A DNA stretch of 64,000 bases, from NCBI GenBank assembly GCA_029309925.1, contig JARKND010000004.1, positions 248,001 through 312,000 on the forward strand. Direction: 5' to 3'. This document shows, piece by piece, positions 62,088 to 64,000 of this stretch. How positions within the stretch are numbered: the first letter of the stretch is position 1; every line of letters starts with the position of its first letter. This DNA is from Fulvivirgaceae bacterium JP3-4 (GTDB taxonomy: Bacteria; Bacteroidota; Bacteroidia; Cytophagales; Cyclobacteriaceae). A model generated the notes under the pieces. That model had not been told where the DNA came from. It worked only from the letters and a program-made list of their open reading frames with translations, and searched no databases. A program made the translations under genes and the position numbers.

Positions 62088-62833
62088 TGGAAAGTTCGCT
62101 GCTCATCCTGATTGCCACATTTTTCATCATCGCGCTGATCTATTCATCCGTGGGTTTTGGCGGTGGCACCAGCTACCTCGCTGTGCTCGGACAATCGTTT
62201 TTCTTCGTGAGTCAGCCGCAGATCAAAACCACCGCGCTGTTGTGCAACATTATTGTCGTGATTGGCGGAACTTACATTTTCTACAAAAAGGGCAAACTTG
62301 ATCTCAGGAAGGCGTGGCCGTTTCTTGTCGCGAGTGTTCCGCTTGCCTTCATCGGTGGCTTCTGGAAACTGCAGGATGCAGTGTTCTTCGTAGTGCTCGG
62401 AGCTAGTCTTATTGTCGCAGCGATTTTACTCTGGATCAACCCCAAAGAAGACAACGGGACTTACGTTGATTCAGCTGCTCTGAACTTTGGCATTGGCGGA
62501 GGAATCGGATTTCTCTCAGGTCTTGTAGGAATTGGCGGGGGAATTTTTTTGTCTCCTATCCTTCATCTCATTCGCTGGGACGAAGCGAAAAAAATCTCAG
62601 CGCTCGCGAGCATTTTCATTCTTGTAAACTCAATCAGCGGCCTTGCCGGACAGCTATCACAAAAGCCTGAAATAGACTGGAGCTTTGTAATTCCGTTACT
62701 GATTGCTGTGCTCGCGGGCGGCCAGATTGGTTCGCGTCTCGGGGCCAACACATTCAATCCGGTCCATATCAAGCGCATTACCGCGATATTGATTGTGGTC
62801 GCGGGTATCAATATTCTGCGAGATCATTTGTAA
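62087..62833 (+). CDS. TauE/SafE family sulfite or organosulfonate exporter
   Basis: 248-aa inner-membrane protein with 7-8 hydrophobic helices. Family signatures are the two related motifs YSSVGFGGGTSYLAVLG near the N-terminus and GGGIGFLSGLVGIGGGIFL in the middle, the inverted repeat typical of TauE. It exports anions such as sulfite or sulfonates. Its start overlaps the previous stop (TAATG), and grouping with moaA and a sulfite-oxidase-like protein suggests sulfur-anion handling. Confidence 0.88.
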   Translation: MESSLLILIATFFIIALIYSSVGFGGGTSYLAVLGQSFFFVSQPQIKTTALLCNIIVVIGGTYIFYKKGKLDLRKAWPFLVASVPLAFIGGFWKLQDAVFFVVLGASLIVAAILLWINPKEDNGTYVDSAALNFGIGGGIGFLSGLVGIGGGIFLSPILHLIRWDEAKKISALASIFILVNSISGLAGQLSQKPEIDWSFVIPLLIAVLAGGQIGSRLGANTFNPVHIKRITAILIVVAGINILRDHL

Positions 62834-62932
62834 ACTGTAGCAAATCCCTTTGTCTGGCAATTCGTAAAATGCCGTCCAGACCGCTGAATTTGCCTATATA
62901 ATCCCTATTTTGCGCCTCTTTAATTTGAAGGA

Positions 62933-64000
62933 ATGAAAAACCTGAAATTCATCGATCACATTCTCCCGCACATCATTGCCATCGCAGCTTTTGTTATCGT
63001 AACGGTTGTCTTTTTTAAACCAGCCTTTTTTGATAATAAGACACTCGAGCAATCTGACATTCAGCAGTTTCTGGGTTCCGCGAAAGCCATCGCAGATTAT
63101 CGCGAGAAATATGGCGAAGAACCGCTATGGACCAACTCGATGTTCAGCGGGATGCCTGCATATCTCGTCAGTGTCCAATGGGGAAATCAGGTGATCGGTT
63201 TTATGAAGAAGATCCTGGCTGTCTTTCTGCCGCACCCCTACGCGAACATTTATCTCGCATTCTTCTGTTATTATATTTTGCTACTCGCCTTCCGGGTGAG
63301 GCCTTACCTTGCTATCGCTGGCGCACTTGCGTTCGGGCTTTCGTCATACATGATGATCGGTGTAATGGTAGGTCATAATGCCAGGATCGGTGCGATTGCC
63401 TTCCTTCCGTTGTTGATGGCCGGAATTCATCTTGCTTTTTCAGGGAAAAGAATTCTCGGCTTCGGAATCACGACTGCTGCCTTTGCACTTCACTTGCGAG
63501 AGAATCACATCCAGATGACGTACTACTTCATGATGATTGTTGCCATCTATGGCATCATCCGGCTGATTGAAGCAGTACGGGAAAAACGACTTCCTGAATT
63601 TTCGAAAACGGTTGGCCTACTTGTCATCTCAGGTGTGATTGGTTTCGGCACCTACTTCGGGCCTTTCTGGGCGTTGAACGAGTATCAGAAATATTCAACG
63701 CGTGGAAAATCCGAGCTCAATTCTCCTGTGTTTAACCAAACCACAGGGCTCACAAAAGAATACGCATTTGAATATAGCAATGGCATCTTAGAACCAATGG
63801 TGCTGCTGATCCCGAACTTTTACGGAGGCAGCTCATCCCACTACCTGATTGCTGATCGCGATACTGAAACATTTAAAGCGCTGCAGAATCTCGCCAACCA
63901 GGGAAATGAGCAGGCGGTAAATCAACTCTATCAGTTCACACGCGCCTACTGGGGACCGCAATTCAATACGGCACCCTACTATGCCGGAGCGATCATCGTA
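62933..64000 (+). CDS. YfhO-like polytopic membrane protein, 5' part
   Basis: Frame open from the ATG at 62933 to the right edge (356 codons). Contains a leading hydrophobic helix (HIIAIAAFVIVTVVFF), a conserved stretch LWTNSMFSGMPAYLVSVQWG, many further membrane helices and the acidic loop segment NSPVFNQTTGLTKEYAFEYSNG. The sequence fits YfhO/glycosyltransferase-C type integral membrane proteins (GT-C fold), which in some Bacteroidota decorate cell-surface polymers. Full length and substrate are unknown. The gap from TauE (99 bp) shows no terminator. Confidence 0.8.
   Translation, partial: MKNLKFIDHILPHIIAIAAFVIVTVVFFKPAFFDNKTLEQSDIQQFLGSAKAIADYREKYGEEPLWTNSMFSGMPAYLVSVQWGNQVIGFMKKILAVFLPHPYANIYLAFFCYYILLLAFRVRPYLAIAGALAFGLSSYMMIGVMVGHNARIGAIAFLPLLMAGIHLAFSGKRILGFGITTAAFALHLRENHIQMTYYFMMIVAIYGIIRLIEAVREKRLPEFSKTVGLLVISGVIGFGTYFGPFWALNEYQKYSTRGKSELNSPVFNQTTGLTKEYAFEYSNGILEPMVLLIPNFYGGSSSHYLIADRDTETFKALQNLANQGNEQAVNQLYQFTRAYWGPQFNTAPYYAGAIIV

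Overview
The window looks like chromosome of a Bacteroidota member, most likely Cytophagales. Two loci pair a PorP/SprF-type outer-membrane protein with a secreted protein carrying the C-terminal gliding/type IX secretion (T9SS) sorting domain. The Fe-S machinery is a SUF system (sufB-C-D-S, then sufE and a DUF59 protein) behind an Lrp-type regulator. Recognisable -7 promoter elements are of the Bacteroidota TAnnTTTG kind, and many DUF families here (DUF2911, DUF4920, DUF3817, DUF4369-thioredoxin) are common in that phylum. The genus is an inference. I see no rRNA, canonical tRNA, transposase, prophage or CRISPR array.

Layout: 1-9.5 kb holds 4-hydroxyphenylpyruvate dioxygenase, phosphohexomutase, DinB-like, AGCS and NSS transporters, DoxX and TerB proteins. 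9.5-12.3 kb holds a beta-propeller protein and an acyl-CoA ligase. 12.3-13.7 kb has no protein gene but carries two structured tRNA-like RNAs and truncated duplicates of their 5' ends. 13.7-20.9 kb is lrp, the suf operon and a bacilliredoxin. 21-27.3 kb holds a secreted thioredoxin, a lipoprotein and a minus-strand cysH-epimerase-antiporter-DUF2071 operon. 27.4-32.7 kb is T9SS locus 1. 32.9-37.3 kb holds a PTPS/folE pair, marR and an aconitase with a histone-like lysine-rich tail. 37.4-46.6 kb contains small membrane and secreted proteins, a membrane-anchored HTH protein divergent from a secreted partner, map, SDR and an ABC permease. 46.7-49.9 kb is an aspartoacylase-rimK-rimB group and DUF2911. 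50-53.2 kb holds ffh and divergent moeA/moaC. 53.2-59.3 kb holds an ion channel and T9SS locus 2, a four-gene ECF sigma/TonB-like/secreted protein/PorP-OmpA operon with three 4-nt overlaps. 59.5-64 kb holds moaE, moaD, moaA, a molybdopterin-binding-like secreted protein, TauE and a truncated YfhO-like membrane protein.

How the genes work together: the suf genes build Fe-S clusters needed by MoaA, aconitase and the CysH reductase seen here. moaA/C/D/E and moeA cover most of molybdenum cofactor synthesis and are split among several small transcripts. The two T9SS loci export FG-GAP-type surface proteins.

Three items stand out. First, the pair of tRNA-like RNAs has 78- and 103-nt variable regions with compensatory changes between copies. 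Second, the sigma-factor-led T9SS operon may be a self-contained surface-signalling unit. Third, a family of intergenic inverted repeats has arms built of short degenerate iterated words, with a different word set at different loci, occurring about every 6 kb.
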